Below are positions 9,617 through 17,439 of a stretch of 40,732 bases of DNA, one piece after another. The stretch lies in IMG/VR virus record IMGVR_UViG_3300029319_000132, positions 1 through 40,732 of that record; one strand, written 5' to 3'. Numbering within the stretch: position 1 is the first letter of the stretch; each line of letters starts with the position of its first letter. Source of the stretch: a virus. The notes beneath the pieces were generated by a model. The model had not been told where the DNA came from, ran no database searches, and saw nothing but the letters and a program-made list of their open reading frames with translations. The translations under genes were made by a program, and so were the position numbers.

Positions 9617-9840
9617 ACGTAGCGGCCAGACTTATCGAATATCTCGTCGTTCATAGACTTGAGATATCTGATCAGGCTGGCAACTTTGTAGGTAGCCTCG
9701 TAACTAGGCATACCTGCTTCCATAGTTCTAATAAATACATCGGGGTCAACGGACTGGGTCTCCAGTTCGATGTCCCCGTTTTCATTTAGGAACACTTGTA
9801 AATTAAACAGGGTGGCCTTCGATTTCTTTTGTTTTCTCAT
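9613..9840 (-). CDS. Small hypothetical protein, end of the replication block
   Basis: A 75-residue protein starting MRKQKKSKATLFNLQVFLNE. The N-terminus is strongly basic, followed by a predicted strand-rich segment and a C-terminal helix. The ATG at 9840 is preferred over an upstream in-frame start because that would lie deep inside the preceding nuclease gene; even so the two overlap by 38 nt. It is the last gene of the leftward operon and meets the rightward operon stop-to-stop. I do not recognise a family. It may be an accessory to the nuclease-like gene upstream, which is its closest partner, but nothing in the sequence proves it. Confidence 0.6.
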   Translation of the reverse strand: MRKQKKSKATLFNLQVFLNENGDIELETQSVDPDVFIRTMEAGMPSYEATYKVASLIRYLKSMNDEIFDKSGRYV

Positions 9841-10375
9841 AGTGAGTTCGCAGGTCCGAAATAGGTAGGTTGTGGCAGTCTGCCCGTACTTCGTAGCCGT
9901 TGTCCGGATCAAGCTGACCCTTCTTCATAAACACTGACTTGTCGAAGTATTCTTCTTTGGACAGGTATCCGAGGAACCAGCCCTTAGAGAAATCTTTGAG
10001 TATGCGTGTGAAGGCGTAGATGTCACAGTCTTGCTTCGTGTTAAAGTTACTGATGCTGCATGAGTAGTGGGGCAGCGGGGTAGCAGAGGTCTGCTTTGTC
10101 TTCACCTCTACCTTCCGTCCGTCATCCAAGACGATGTCGTAGTCGTACGAATTTAGCCACGAACCCCCAAGTACGGAAAGCACCACCTGTTCGCCGAGGA
10201 AGCCCGCAACGCTACCTCCGCCTCTCAGAATAGAATTGTGTAGTAGACCCATCTCAGTGGCCTTCCTACGGCCAGCAATCAGCATCTTGTCACTTATCTG
10301 CACTTCGATCAACAGTCTTCCTCCACTCTTCATAGCATGGATGGTTGCGGGGCGGATCGTACTGAACCCATCCAT
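9803..10375 (-). CDS. PD-(D/E)XK-type nuclease-like protein
   Basis: A 190-residue protein. A conserved-looking core runs from a helix with GEQVVLSVLGG (Glu62) through the strand YDYDIVLDDG (Asp78/Asp80) to KVEVKTK (Glu90, Lys92). This E...D...ExK arrangement is typical of the PD-(D/E)XK nuclease fold. A following segment with DCDIYAFTRI and GWFLGYLSKEEYF fits the rest of that fold. Known members are structure-selective or restriction-like endonucleases; which substrate this one cuts cannot be told. It starts 32 bases after the stop of the ribonucleotide reductase gene with a GGAAGCGGGG box in front of ATG 10375. An internal ATG at 10333 is an alternative start. Confidence 0.72.
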   Translation of the reverse strand: MDGFSTIRPATIHAMKSGGRLLIEVQISDKMLIAGRRKATEMGLLHNSILRGGGSVAGFLGEQVVLSVLGGSWLNSYDYDIVLDDGRKVEVKTKQTSATPLPHYSCSISNFNTKQDCDIYAFTRILKDFSKGWFLGYLSKEEYFDKSVFMKKGQLDPDNGYEVRADCHNLPISDLRTHYEKTKEIEGHPV

Positions 10376-10407
10376 TGCCCCGCTTCCACACTGGGCGTGT
10401 TTCTTTT

Positions 10408-12405
10408 TTAGGCGGCATTGAGGTCAACTACCTCGCACACACCAGCCGTGCATGCAAGTTCACGGGAACCGGAGGTATTGTCCTCGCGCTCATATTCAGA
10501 CAAGGCTTGCCAGTCGATAGCCAGCTTGCCATATCTCTCCTGCCACTCAAGATACTCGTCCGCGTCGATGTCCTGATACGGAGCCTGCTGATACGTGTGA
10601 TCAGAGTGTGGCAGGAAAGAGACGCCCGACGCAACGTCGAAGTTGTCGTACACCCACGAACCCACTTCCATCCACTCGTCCTCCTTCACCGTAATGGTGA
10701 CAGAAGGCTTGTGTTCACACCAGTGTATTGCATACGTCTTCCACAACTCTAGCTGTTCAATAGCTGTCATCTGTGTTCGCGTGACAGCGGAGTCTGGAGA
10801 CTTCATGGCAAATGAGAAGACTGTAGTCGAGTCAGGCTTCATTACATCCGGCTCACTGTACACACCCTGTTCCTTGAGGAACTGTGTGAGGGGGTCTTTG
10901 TTGTCACCACGAACTGTGCGGATGTAATAATCGTTGTGCCTAGCGTGAATGCCGCTTGCAGCGTCCACCAGTTGCGATACAGTACCCGACGGTTTTACAC
11001 AGGTGATGGCAACCGACTGTGGAATACCAAGCGCGTTTGCGTACTTCAAATTTGTATCGACGGCGGTCTGCCGCATCTCTTCGAGCCAGCGAGGGGAATC
11101 GACGGTCTTTGATAAAATCGAGTGATCCATGATACCAGTCAAGGATACGCCCAGCAATCGTTCTTCTTCTGTGTTTGTCTTCCATATCTTCCTCAGATAC
11201 TTAAAGTCTGTGAGTGTAGACTGCAGGGTGCCCAAGATGGTTGCGAGGCGAACCTTACGCTTGAGAGAGTCGAGGGTGTCATGTTCACGCACGACAACTT
11301 CTGACAAGTTGCAGAACTGATACGGACGGAGGATGATCTCGGAGCAGGGGTTTGTGCCGAACTGGATGAAGGATTCATCGGTGCGATGAGGGTGAACTGC
11401 GTAGTGACTGTCGGTATCGTCAAGCAGAGGTCTGTCGTGAACTTTACGACGACCATTCCGCGCAGCTTGCTTCACCGCAGCTTGACGGTTGAACAGTCCA
11501 CGTTCTCCGGACTTAGACTCGTACAGAGATACCCACTCACGCATAAACGTACCCATCTCTGGCTTACCCTTGTAAGCAACAGAGTTGTTAGCCAGCGCAC
11601 GTTGACCCTCGTTTTCCCACCACGCACCAGACTTGGCATGTGCCATCTGATCGTCGTTCAAATTCGACAGGGAGATCAGAGCAGAACGACGGACGCCGCC
11701 AACCACAACGATCTCACCGATCTTGCACATCAAGTCGTGACACTCAATCGGGAAGAGGCGACGGCCCTGTGCCTTCTTGAACAGTTCGACGGTGAAGACG
11801 AACAAGTCGTTGAGCGGTCCGGGACCAGAGGCACGGCCACCCATAGTCTTCAAGCGTTCACCGGATGCGCGTACCTCTGACAAGTCCCACATGGGAATCT
11901 GCCCTGCATACAGCAACGCAATCAACTCACGCAGCGACTTGGCCCATCCGGGCTTAGAGTCACCAACCTTGATCACAGTGTCCGTGTCGTGCATCGCATC
12001 GCTGACGACAGGCAGCTTGTCCACGTTCTCCCGCTCGACAGAGAAGCCCACACCTGTGCCACACATCAATATATACATGCACTCGTCGAATGAGCGGGGA
12101 CTGTCCACCGGAATGTAACTGCAGTTGTAGCCACAAATATTATCACGAGCGAGGGCTGGTCCCGCAGTCATCATGGCCCGCATCGATGGCATAATCTCCT
12201 GCCCCAGAATAGCATCACGAATATCTTCGATGTCCTTGGCTGGCAGATCATACTGATGCTTTCCCTTTACCTGATAGGTCATAAACTTGAGATAGCGATC
12301 TACGGTTTCGCCCCAGTCTTCACGACGTTGTTTGTCATCAAGCCAACGTGCATAACGGGACTTGTGTATAAATTGTTGGTATGGTGTGGGTAGCATGTTA
12401 TTCAT
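10408..12405 (-). CDS. nrdJ: Adenosylcobalamin-dependent (class II) ribonucleotide reductase, monomeric type
   Basis: This enzyme reduces ribonucleotides to deoxyribonucleotides for phage DNA synthesis, using a B12-derived radical in the cytoplasm. The 665-residue chain shows the reductase landmarks: MCGTGVGFSVE, GGVRRSALISLSNLND, the active-site segment NPCSEI followed by YQFCNLSEV (the cysteine pair around the thiyl radical site), and a redox-active C-terminal pair in ELACTAGVCEV. The length and MLPTPYQQFIHKSRYARW entry fit the monomeric ribonucleoside-triphosphate reductase type (about 700-740 residues). No NrdA/NrdB subunits are present. ATG 12405 has a GAGGAAACC box and overlaps the preceding stop by 8 nt; an upstream TTG is less likely. 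Its presence implies that the host makes or imports cobalamin. Confidence 0.95.
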   Translation of the reverse strand: MNNMLPTPYQQFIHKSRYARWLDDKQRREDWGETVDRYLKFMTYQVKGKHQYDLPAKDIEDIRDAILGQEIMPSMRAMMTAGPALARDNICGYNCSYIPVDSPRSFDECMYILMCGTGVGFSVERENVDKLPVVSDAMHDTDTVIKVGDSKPGWAKSLRELIALLYAGQIPMWDLSEVRASGERLKTMGGRASGPGPLNDLFVFTVELFKKAQGRRLFPIECHDLMCKIGEIVVVGGVRRSALISLSNLNDDQMAHAKSGAWWENEGQRALANNSVAYKGKPEMGTFMREWVSLYESKSGERGLFNRQAAVKQAARNGRRKVHDRPLLDDTDSHYAVHPHRTDESFIQFGTNPCSEIILRPYQFCNLSEVVVREHDTLDSLKRKVRLATILGTLQSTLTDFKYLRKIWKTNTEEERLLGVSLTGIMDHSILSKTVDSPRWLEEMRQTAVDTNLKYANALGIPQSVAITCVKPSGTVSQLVDAASGIHARHNDYYIRTVRGDNKDPLTQFLKEQGVYSEPDVMKPDSTTVFSFAMKSPDSAVTRTQMTAIEQLELWKTYAIHWCEHKPSVTITVKEDEWMEVGSWVYDNFDVASGVSFLPHSDHTYQQAPYQDIDADEYLEWQERYGKLAIDWQALSEYEREDNTSGSRELACTAGVCEVVDLNAA

Positions 12406-12676
12406 CTGTGGTTTCCTCAATAAGTTTCTGTAAGTACCACTGCGCCTTTTCTAGGTCTTGTACGCCATTCTTGTATCGATAGCGCCATAGGTACTTGATT
12501 ATGTTTCCCTGCAGGTAGTATTCGTAACCGTCGCCCGTTGCGGCGCGGATGGCATCGATGCACTCAATCCCTGCCTGATTGTAGTGCGGCGGACTATTAA
12601 CCATGTCCTGTGCCCATGCAGCATTAGCTGCGCCTTGCATACTTGCCATGCTCTCTTGCTCGGCCATCTTCTTCAT
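12398..12676 (-). CDS. DUF3310-family protein
   Basis: A 92-residue protein with the hallmark of the DUF3310 family: SPPHYNQAGIECIDAI near the middle, followed by GNIIKYLWRYRYKNG and LEKAQWYLQKLIEE. Members are widespread in phages, sit among nucleotide-metabolism genes, and have been called nucleotide-kinase-like without firm proof. Here it lies between MazG and the ribonucleotide reductase, which supports a link to nucleotide pools. The start ATG 12676 is chosen because an AGGAG box lies five bases upstream; a TTG at 12694 would overlap the MazG stop. The end overlaps the reductase start by 8 nt. Confidence 0.88.
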   Translation of the reverse strand: MKKMAEQESMASMQGAANAAWAQDMVNSPPHYNQAGIECIDAIRAATGDGYEYYLQGNIIKYLWRYRYKNGVQDLEKAQWYLQKLIEETTDE

Positions 12677-12690
12677 ATACTCCTCGTGCC

Positions 12691-13026
12691 TCAACGATCA
12701 TCTCCATCACCAATAATCGTACCCTTGTTCATACGGCACTGCAACTTGTATATATTCATCTCTGCAATCTGCTGCAGGCTGTATCCTAAATCATCTGCTA
12801 GGGCTGCACAGTACCAGAGGACATCTCCTATCTCTTTTGCAATGTCTCCCTTGAAACGAGCATCATCCCGTCTATCGCGGTAAATCTTCTTCACCTTGTC
12901 CGCAACCTCACCAGCTTCTCCCGCCAACCCGAGGGCAGGGTACGTGATCTTCATGCGTTCCGGATAGATGGCATACTTACGGGCCTTCATCTGATAGCCG
13001 TTGAGGTTCCAGTTTTCTCTGATCAT
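12691..13026 (-). CDS. mazG: MazG-like nucleotide pyrophosphohydrolase
   Basis: A 111-residue protein of the MazG/all-alpha NTP pyrophosphatase fold. The metal-binding ExxE...ExxD pattern is visible: GLAGEAGEVADKVKK supplies the first pair and AKEIGDVLWYCAALADDLG the second. Such enzymes hydrolyse NTPs, dNTPs or (p)ppGpp-like nucleotides to monophosphates. In marine phages they are thought to adjust nucleotide pools or starvation signalling. A single-domain length near 110 residues is usual for phage versions. It overlaps the preceding gene by 4 nt (ATGA) and precedes DUF3310 and NrdJ, forming a nucleotide-metabolism group at the end of the leftward operon. Confidence 0.92.
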   Translation of the reverse strand: MIRENWNLNGYQMKARKYAIYPERMKITYPALGLAGEAGEVADKVKKIYRDRRDDARFKGDIAKEIGDVLWYCAALADDLGYSLQQIAEMNIYKLQCRMNKGTIIGDGDDR

Positions 13027-13370
13027 TGCTTCTTTCCAAATTCTACCTTGACGATATTCGTGTCGGGCATCTGGTTTATATCCACGCCATTACCCGTCTC
13101 CTCTGACATGGCTTCTTTTGTGGCCTCGAACTGTAGACGAGCCAAGCCTGCCTGCATGACTCTGTCGAAGTCTGACTCCATGAGTTCAACAAGTCCTGAC
13201 AGAATGACAGCCCCCGCTGGGATGTATTCGTCATCTTCATCTTCTTCTGTTGTGTCATATGCCATCATGGATACGTGATCATCATCATCTCCCTGTCGGA
13301 AGATAAGATACCATCGATCCTTCAAGAGACTTGCCCTCTCCATGTTTATTAAAAAATCGTTATCGCTCAT
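13023..13370 (-). CDS. Acidic hypothetical protein of the replication block
   Basis: A 115-residue acidic protein beginning MSDNDFLINMERASLLKDRW. It contains an Asp/Glu run (TTEEDEDDEYIPAG) in its middle and a helical C-terminal half. ATG 13370 lies twelve bases after an AGAGGAG box and overlaps the endonuclease I gene by 11 nt, a better fit than upstream starts deep within that gene. I do not recognise a domain. Position between endonuclease I and MazG, with overlaps on both sides, marks it as part of the replication/nucleotide operon. Its acidic character could suit a protein-binding or DNA-mimic role, but that is speculation. Confidence 0.68.
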   Translation of the reverse strand: MSDNDFLINMERASLLKDRWYLIFRQGDDDDHVSMMAYDTTEEDEDDEYIPAGAVILSGLVELMESDFDRVMQAGLARLQFEATKEAMSEETGNGVDINQMPDTNIVKVEFGKKQ

Positions 13371-13734
13371 TTCTGCACCACTCCTCTGGTATAGAACCTT
13401 CAGCCCACTGAAAGCCGTGCTTGGTTGCCCAGTCACCATAGGTGGTCTTGGAACCCTTGTAAATTTTATTCGAGGCGCGGATGAATACAAACCGTATGTC
13501 TAGGTCCGGATTCTGTTCCTTGACTAGCAGCATCTTCACCCTGTCACCTTTGTCGAGATGACCCTTCGTTTCCACGTACACGTCTGTGTCGGGGAAGTAG
13601 AAGTCAGGAGTGTAGGTTCGCGGCTTGGGTATGTACACCACCCGCTCTTTTTCGTACTCAAAAGATATACCCCGCTCTACAAGTTTGCGGGCGATGTTCG
13701 ACTCGAACTGTGATCTAAATTTTAATTTTCGCAT
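13360..13734 (-). CDS. T7-type endonuclease I (Holliday-junction resolvase)
   Basis: A 124-residue homologue of T7 gp3, which cleaves branched DNA such as four-way junctions and helps debranch replicating DNA before packaging. The catalytic set is intact: FRSQFE (Glu11), YTPDF (Asp44), and ETKG (Glu55, Lys57). These correspond to the Glu20, Asp55, Glu65 and Lys67 set of T7. Downstream, EQNPDLDIRFVF, KIYKGSKTTYGDW and IPEEW match the family's C-terminal half. ATG 13734 overlaps the preceding stop by 1 nt (TAATG); longer upstream frames overlap that gene and lack family resemblance. The slightly short length comes from a trimmed N-terminus, as expected for the domain-swapped dimer core. Confidence 0.95.
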   Translation of the reverse strand: MRKLKFRSQFESNIARKLVERGISFEYEKERVVYIPKPRTYTPDFYFPDTDVYVETKGHLDKGDRVKMLLVKEQNPDLDIRFVFIRASNKIYKGSKTTYGDWATKHGFQWAEGSIPEEWCRNER

Positions 13735-14126
13735 TAGTCTTGCAGCGGAAACGCCCCCTTTACCAAGTTTAGCCTCTTTAGCAGATACTGTTCTACTTTT
13801 GGGGTATATTTTCTTAAACGTGACAGTTCCTCGTTTAAGGGAATCGTCGGAATACATACAGCAGCACCCATCCTCAAGTGTTGATTGATATGTTGAAACT
13901 CTTCTTCTATGCGTACGATATCCCGGGCCTCCGTCTCTGATGTCAGGTAGCCTGACTCGGAATAATTGTTACGCAAAGTTAAGGGCAGCGAACCTTCTAT
14001 ATTTCGCACCTTGACCAGTGCGGGTTCGCCGCCCCTACTTTCGTGACTTTCTATGTATACGTGCCTGATCTGTGGATTCAGGTCCAGCAACTTGAGATCA
14101 TACGTGCTGGTATAAATGATAGGCAT
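13734..14126 (-). CDS. Hypothetical protein between two nucleases
   Basis: A 130-residue protein beginning MPIIYTSTYDLKLLDLNPQI. It has a strand-rich first half, a helical segment with ARDIVRIEEEFQHINQHL, and a C-terminal helix ending with LLKRLNLVKGAFPLQD. No motif is recognised. It begins one base beyond the stop of the Cas4/RecB-type nuclease gene and ends on the start of endonuclease I (TAATG). Tight coupling to both nucleases suggests a shared role in DNA processing or recombination, inferred from context only. Confidence 0.72.
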   Translation of the reverse strand: MPIIYTSTYDLKLLDLNPQIRHVYIESHESRGGEPALVKVRNIEGSLPLTLRNNYSESGYLTSETEARDIVRIEEEFQHINQHLRMGAAVCIPTIPLNEELSRLRKYTPKVEQYLLKRLNLVKGAFPLQD

Positions 14127-14127
14127 G

Positions 14128-15006
14128 TCATCGCTCTTTCTTCACCAGCTTTGTGTACCAAGTCATCGGGGGATTCTTGGCCTTCGATGTGATCCGGGGA
14201 TGATACTCCGCACCCTTCCAGCAGTGTTCCTTGAATGAACAGAAGGTGCAGGTCTTGGGCATGAGGCGATTGCCTGTTTCATACTTGATACCCTTCTCTG
14301 TGTATGTTTCTGGCACAGAGGTGAAGGGCACCCGAAACTTAGCGTCTGTGACTATGGCGTGAACGCGCTTGGCAGCTTCATCAAGATATGTCTTGCGATC
14401 CTCGTCTTGATTGTCCGGAGCCTCAACAAAGTCCCACTCCCCGCTCGACTTGTTGATGGCGATCCAGCCACCGAAGGGCATGCCCTGCGACTCTGAGTAT
14501 AGATATCCCTGCATGATGTATCCGAAGGGATCGTCTTCTTTGATTGCGTCGTAGCCGCCACGTCCCGAGAACTTGTTGTCAAACGACCAAGGGCTTGTGG
14601 ACTTAACGTCCCACACCTTGTCGTCAATGATAACGTCGAGAGTTCCGTTTACAGTCTGGCCTGCTATAGACAGGGAACACTTCTCTTGTTCGGATGCTAC
14701 GTTGATACCTGCAGCCTTCATAATTAAAACTGCAGATGCCTCTATCAGATCACCAATAAGAAAACGAACAATATCGTTGTAAGCGACATCCTGCTTGAGT
14801 CCCTGCTTTTCTAATTGTTGCTGGCACAGAGGACGGCCCAGCCCGGACATACGAATACGATAGTCCGAGTTGCGGCTAAACTGCTTACGTATAGCAGCCT
14901 TACAGTCCTCTCCAAAGGCTTCAATAAGATCGTCGAGACGAGAGGAGTCAATCTCCCCTCGCCCCGCCTTTTGGAGGAAGTCTTGTACTTCCAAGAGATG
15001 AAGCAT
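14128..15006 (-). CDS. Cas4/RecB-family (PD-(D/E)XK) nuclease with four-cysteine cluster
   Basis: A 292-residue predicted exonuclease. The nuclease core shows GTLDVIIDD (Asp124) and VWDVKST (Asp133, Lys135) followed by a helix with YIMQGYLY, as in the RecB/Cas4/PDDEXK_1 family. One cysteine in GRPLCQQQL (Cys61) and three near the C-terminus in CTFCSFKEHC (Cys253, 256, 262) reproduce the spacing that binds a [4Fe-4S] cluster in Cas4 and AddB. Asp replaces the commoner Glu in the ExK motif, which still fits the family. In phages such proteins act in DNA end processing or host DNA breakdown; no CRISPR array or cas genes are nearby. It is coupled to the probable ssDNA-binding gene by TGATG. Confidence 0.9.
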   Translation of the reverse strand: MLHLLEVQDFLQKAGRGEIDSSRLDDLIEAFGEDCKAAIRKQFSRNSDYRIRMSGLGRPLCQQQLEKQGLKQDVAYNDIVRFLIGDLIEASAVLIMKAAGINVASEQEKCSLSIAGQTVNGTLDVIIDDKVWDVKSTSPWSFDNKFSGRGGYDAIKEDDPFGYIMQGYLYSESQGMPFGGWIAINKSSGEWDFVEAPDNQDEDRKTYLDEAAKRVHAIVTDAKFRVPFTSVPETYTEKGIKYETGNRLMPKTCTFCSFKEHCWKGAEYHPRITSKAKNPPMTWYTKLVKKER

Positions 15007-15857
15007 CAGCTTGCGAAACGCTGCGCCAGATCGAGGTCTTCATCATTCATCGACATCTTCACAGCAGCCTTGTAGTCAGTCATAACTGACTCATTGTGGC
15101 CCTTGACCGTCTCGCCAAACATCTTAATCAGGTCTTTATCTGCGTCGGTAATCGACACTTCTTTTACAAGACTTAGTTTCGGAGTCCAGAAGATCACACT
15201 ACCGTTCTTCTTTTTCTCCGTTGACAGTTCAATCACAGCCTTCTGCATCAGGATTTTACGCCGTGTCAGTTGCTGATCGATGAAGTCTCGTACCGGACGA
15301 AATCCTGACCTCTTGAAGTACGCCATGAATGGCACGTTCTCAAGTGGCGTGGGTGTGCCGTCAGCAGCCGTAGCATCCGGCGCATCCAAGACTCCGTAGA
15401 TGACCTGATTACAATTCACTGACTGGCTCAAGACCACACGAGGATCATCGTCAGGAAGAGCTTCCTCTTCTGCCCTCGTCAGTCGTCCACACTTATTTCC
15501 GCCCTCGCTGTCAGGGAACTCTCCAGACAGGGTGGGCCGCTGCACAGACTTACAGGAGAACTTCTGTTCGTCCTGATTCCACACAGACCATTCGTAAGTT
15601 CGCATCAAGGGACGGATGTGTACCTTATCCGAGTAACTCGGTCCGGACCCATTCCAAATGCGCCAAGCACCACGCTTCAGCGTGATCCCGTCGTCGTTCT
15701 CTGCCTCGTAGTTGATCGTCAGGCGTGGCAAGCCTACACGTGGCGTAGAATCCACGTCAGCCTGCCCTGACATCTTCATCAAGGCTTCTTCGTCTCCCGC
15801 ATCAAACGCGGTCAAAAACTGATTTAGTTCGTCGTTCATTTGAAGTTCTGTACCCAT
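15006..15857 (-). CDS. Probable phage single-stranded DNA-binding protein (or conserved replication protein)
   Basis: A 283-residue acidic protein encoded directly after the DNA polymerase and before the nucleases, the slot often taken by an ssDNA-binding protein. The central portion (about residues 45-230) looks strand-rich with many aromatics (TYEWSVWNQDEQKF, CNQVIYGVL), compatible with an OB fold. The C-terminus is acidic (SMNDEDLDLAQRFAS). No signature proves the assignment. ATG 15857 follows a CGAGGATGAT box. The gene lies 27 bases downstream of the predicted start of transcription from a strong internal promoter at 15891-15920, so it would be made in quantity, which also fits an ssDNA-binding protein. 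Function is inferred. Confidence 0.75.
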   Translation of the reverse strand: MGTELQMNDELNQFLTAFDAGDEEALMKMSGQADVDSTPRVGLPRLTINYEAENDDGITLKRGAWRIWNGSGPSYSDKVHIRPLMRTYEWSVWNQDEQKFSCKSVQRPTLSGEFPDSEGGNKCGRLTRAEEEALPDDDPRVVLSQSVNCNQVIYGVLDAPDATAADGTPTPLENVPFMAYFKRSGFRPVRDFIDQQLTRRKILMQKAVIELSTEKKKNGSVIFWTPKLSLVKEVSITDADKDLIKMFGETVKGHNESVMTDYKAAVKMSMNDEDLDLAQRFAS

Positions 15858-15890
15858 ATCATCCTCGTGTTGGGTGTTGAAAGTAGAAGT

Positions 15891-15920
15891 ATTATACAGT
15901 TAACACTTCTTCTAAGTCAA
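15891..15920 (-). promoter_or_regulatory. Internal sigma-70-type promoter of the replication block
   Basis: Read on the minus strand, TTGACT (15920-15915) and a perfect TATAAT (15896-15891) are separated by 18 bases. The element overlaps the last codons of the polymerase gene and lies just upstream of the 15857 start. It is the best promoter match noticed in the window. It would let the probable ssDNA-binding protein, nucleases, MazG and NrdJ be transcribed independently of primase, helicase and polymerase. Confidence 0.75.
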
Positions 15921-17439
15921 GCCAGTTTTTTCCCATTTTTAATTCTATTCCTACAGGCATGTCGTACCGTACACCGTAACGCCGCTCCGTCTCCTGCGGT
16001 ATAGCAAGCATACTTTTTGCCATGATCTCAATGCACTGCTTCTCTTCTCCCGGGAATACGTCCATGACAATCGAGTCGTGAACTGTGTTGCAGATCACAG
16101 ACTGTAAGTTACTGTCTTTCAATAATTTATGCAACATGACAAGAGCGATGGGCAGCAGGTCTGCGGTAGCAAATCCCTGCACAGGATAATTGCAGATGGC
16201 AGTCCGGTTCGTGGCGGTGCCCCACTCCGTCCAGCGGGTTCCCGGGAAACAATACTGACGACCAGAGGGAAGACGGACGTGCCCCTTCGTCACTGCGTCC
16301 CGTTGCAGCAACTCATGCCAGTCGCTGACACCGACATACTTTTGCTTGAAGGCACGGTAGTAACGCTTCTGATCCTCAGTGCCGCTGACACCGCCGTAGA
16401 GAGGCTTGAAGGTGTGCGCCTTAGCTTCCTGACGTGTGCAGCCGATGATGCCAGCCGTGTAGTTGTGAACATCCGTGCCAGCCTCGACATCGCTGCGTAT
16501 GCCGTCATCCCCTGCAAGGAAGCCAGCAACCCGAAACTCTAGCTGCGAGTAGTCTCCCTCAAGTATCGAACCACCCTCGAACCTGCTTTCTACAGCCTTG
16601 CGTATAATGAAGGTCGAGCCTCGCGGCATATTCTGGAAGTTAGGGTTGCGAGACGACAGTCGTCCTGTCGCCGTCACACACTGCATATACTCGGTGTGGA
16701 TGAAGCCGTGAGGGTCCATGTTGTTTTCCATACCCTCGACAAAGGATCGCAGGTAAGTTCGCACAGCAGAATAACGAACGTAAGCCTCTGCAAACTCACG
16801 AGCGTCACCCCGCAGGTCTGTCATCATTTCTTCGAGGGTAGACTTGTCAGTCTTGAAACCGCCTGCTGCCGTGTCGAAAGTATCACGAGGTATCAGGCGA
16901 AACCCGGCGACCTCGTGTGTATTATGATACACAACGCCGGAGCCGCTGCACGTCCTACAGATACGAACCGCCTTGCCGGGGGTGCCGTCCTTACGAAGAG
17001 GGCTGTAGCGGCCCTTCCCGTGGCAGTCAGGACACTGTTTGCCTATGGTCTTGTACAGGACAGTAGTCTCGTTGAGAATATGCCGCTTGAACTCTCCCTT
17101 CGCCATGCGAGTTCGCTGCTTAGGCTTCTTGGTTGCGCCGCGAACCTCGTGACCAAGGTTAAAGATAGCAGCCCACCGCTTCTTGTCCTTGATAGCACAG
17201 GAGTAGAACAGACGTGACCGGTCGTCAGGACTGTCGAGATTGACAGGTGTGTCACCCATCGCGTTCGCGGCTAGTTCCTGTAGCCTACGCTCCAAGGTAA
17301 ATAGTTCGTCCTCGTACTGCTTACGAATGTCTGCAAGTGTTGCGTGATTGATCTTGATACCGTTGCGTTCGATGTCAGCAAGAACGTCAGTGACTTCAAG
17401 CGATAGACGCAAAGTGGGCAAGAGTGCCTGATTCTTCAT
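15892..17439 (-). CDS. Family-A DNA polymerase, polymerase domain with DnaJ-type zinc-finger insert
   Basis: The replicative polymerase, 515 residues from ATG 17439. Motif A is EGDYSQLEF (Asp296), motif B RQEAKAHTFKPLYGG (Arg336, Lys340, Phe344, Tyr348) and motif C TVHDSIVMD (His454, Asp455), all intact. Phe344 is at the E. coli Pol I Phe762 position. Before the fingers lies CPDCHGKGRY...CRTCSGSG (Cys136, 139, 161, 164), a pair of CxxCxGxG units as in DnaJ zinc fingers; such an insert is known from the HMO-2011 phage polymerase. The exonuclease domain is absent and encoded by the upstream gene in another frame, overlapping by 44 nt. An in-frame start at 17484 would lengthen the overlap. The start remains uncertain if frameshifting joins the two parts. 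Confidence 0.93.
   Translation of the reverse strand: MKNQALLPTLRLSLEVTDVLADIERNGIKINHATLADIRKQYEDELFTLERRLQELAANAMGDTPVNLDSPDDRSRLFYSCAIKDKKRWAAIFNLGHEVRGATKKPKQRTRMAKGEFKRHILNETTVLYKTIGKQCPDCHGKGRYSPLRKDGTPGKAVRICRTCSGSGVVYHNTHEVAGFRLIPRDTFDTAAGGFKTDKSTLEEMMTDLRGDAREFAEAYVRYSAVRTYLRSFVEGMENNMDPHGFIHTEYMQCVTATGRLSSRNPNFQNMPRGSTFIIRKAVESRFEGGSILEGDYSQLEFRVAGFLAGDDGIRSDVEAGTDVHNYTAGIIGCTRQEAKAHTFKPLYGGVSGTEDQKRYYRAFKQKYVGVSDWHELLQRDAVTKGHVRLPSGRQYCFPGTRWTEWGTATNRTAICNYPVQGFATADLLPIALVMLHKLLKDSNLQSVICNTVHDSIVMDVFPGEEKQCIEIMAKSMLAIPQETERRYGVRYDMPVGIELKMGKNWLDLEEVLTV

Noticed and set aside
14128-15006. CRISPR-associated Cas4 and a possible CRISPR locus
   Set aside because: The nuclease has Cas4-like cysteines, but no repeat-spacer array or other cas gene is present; phage replication modules commonly carry this family.
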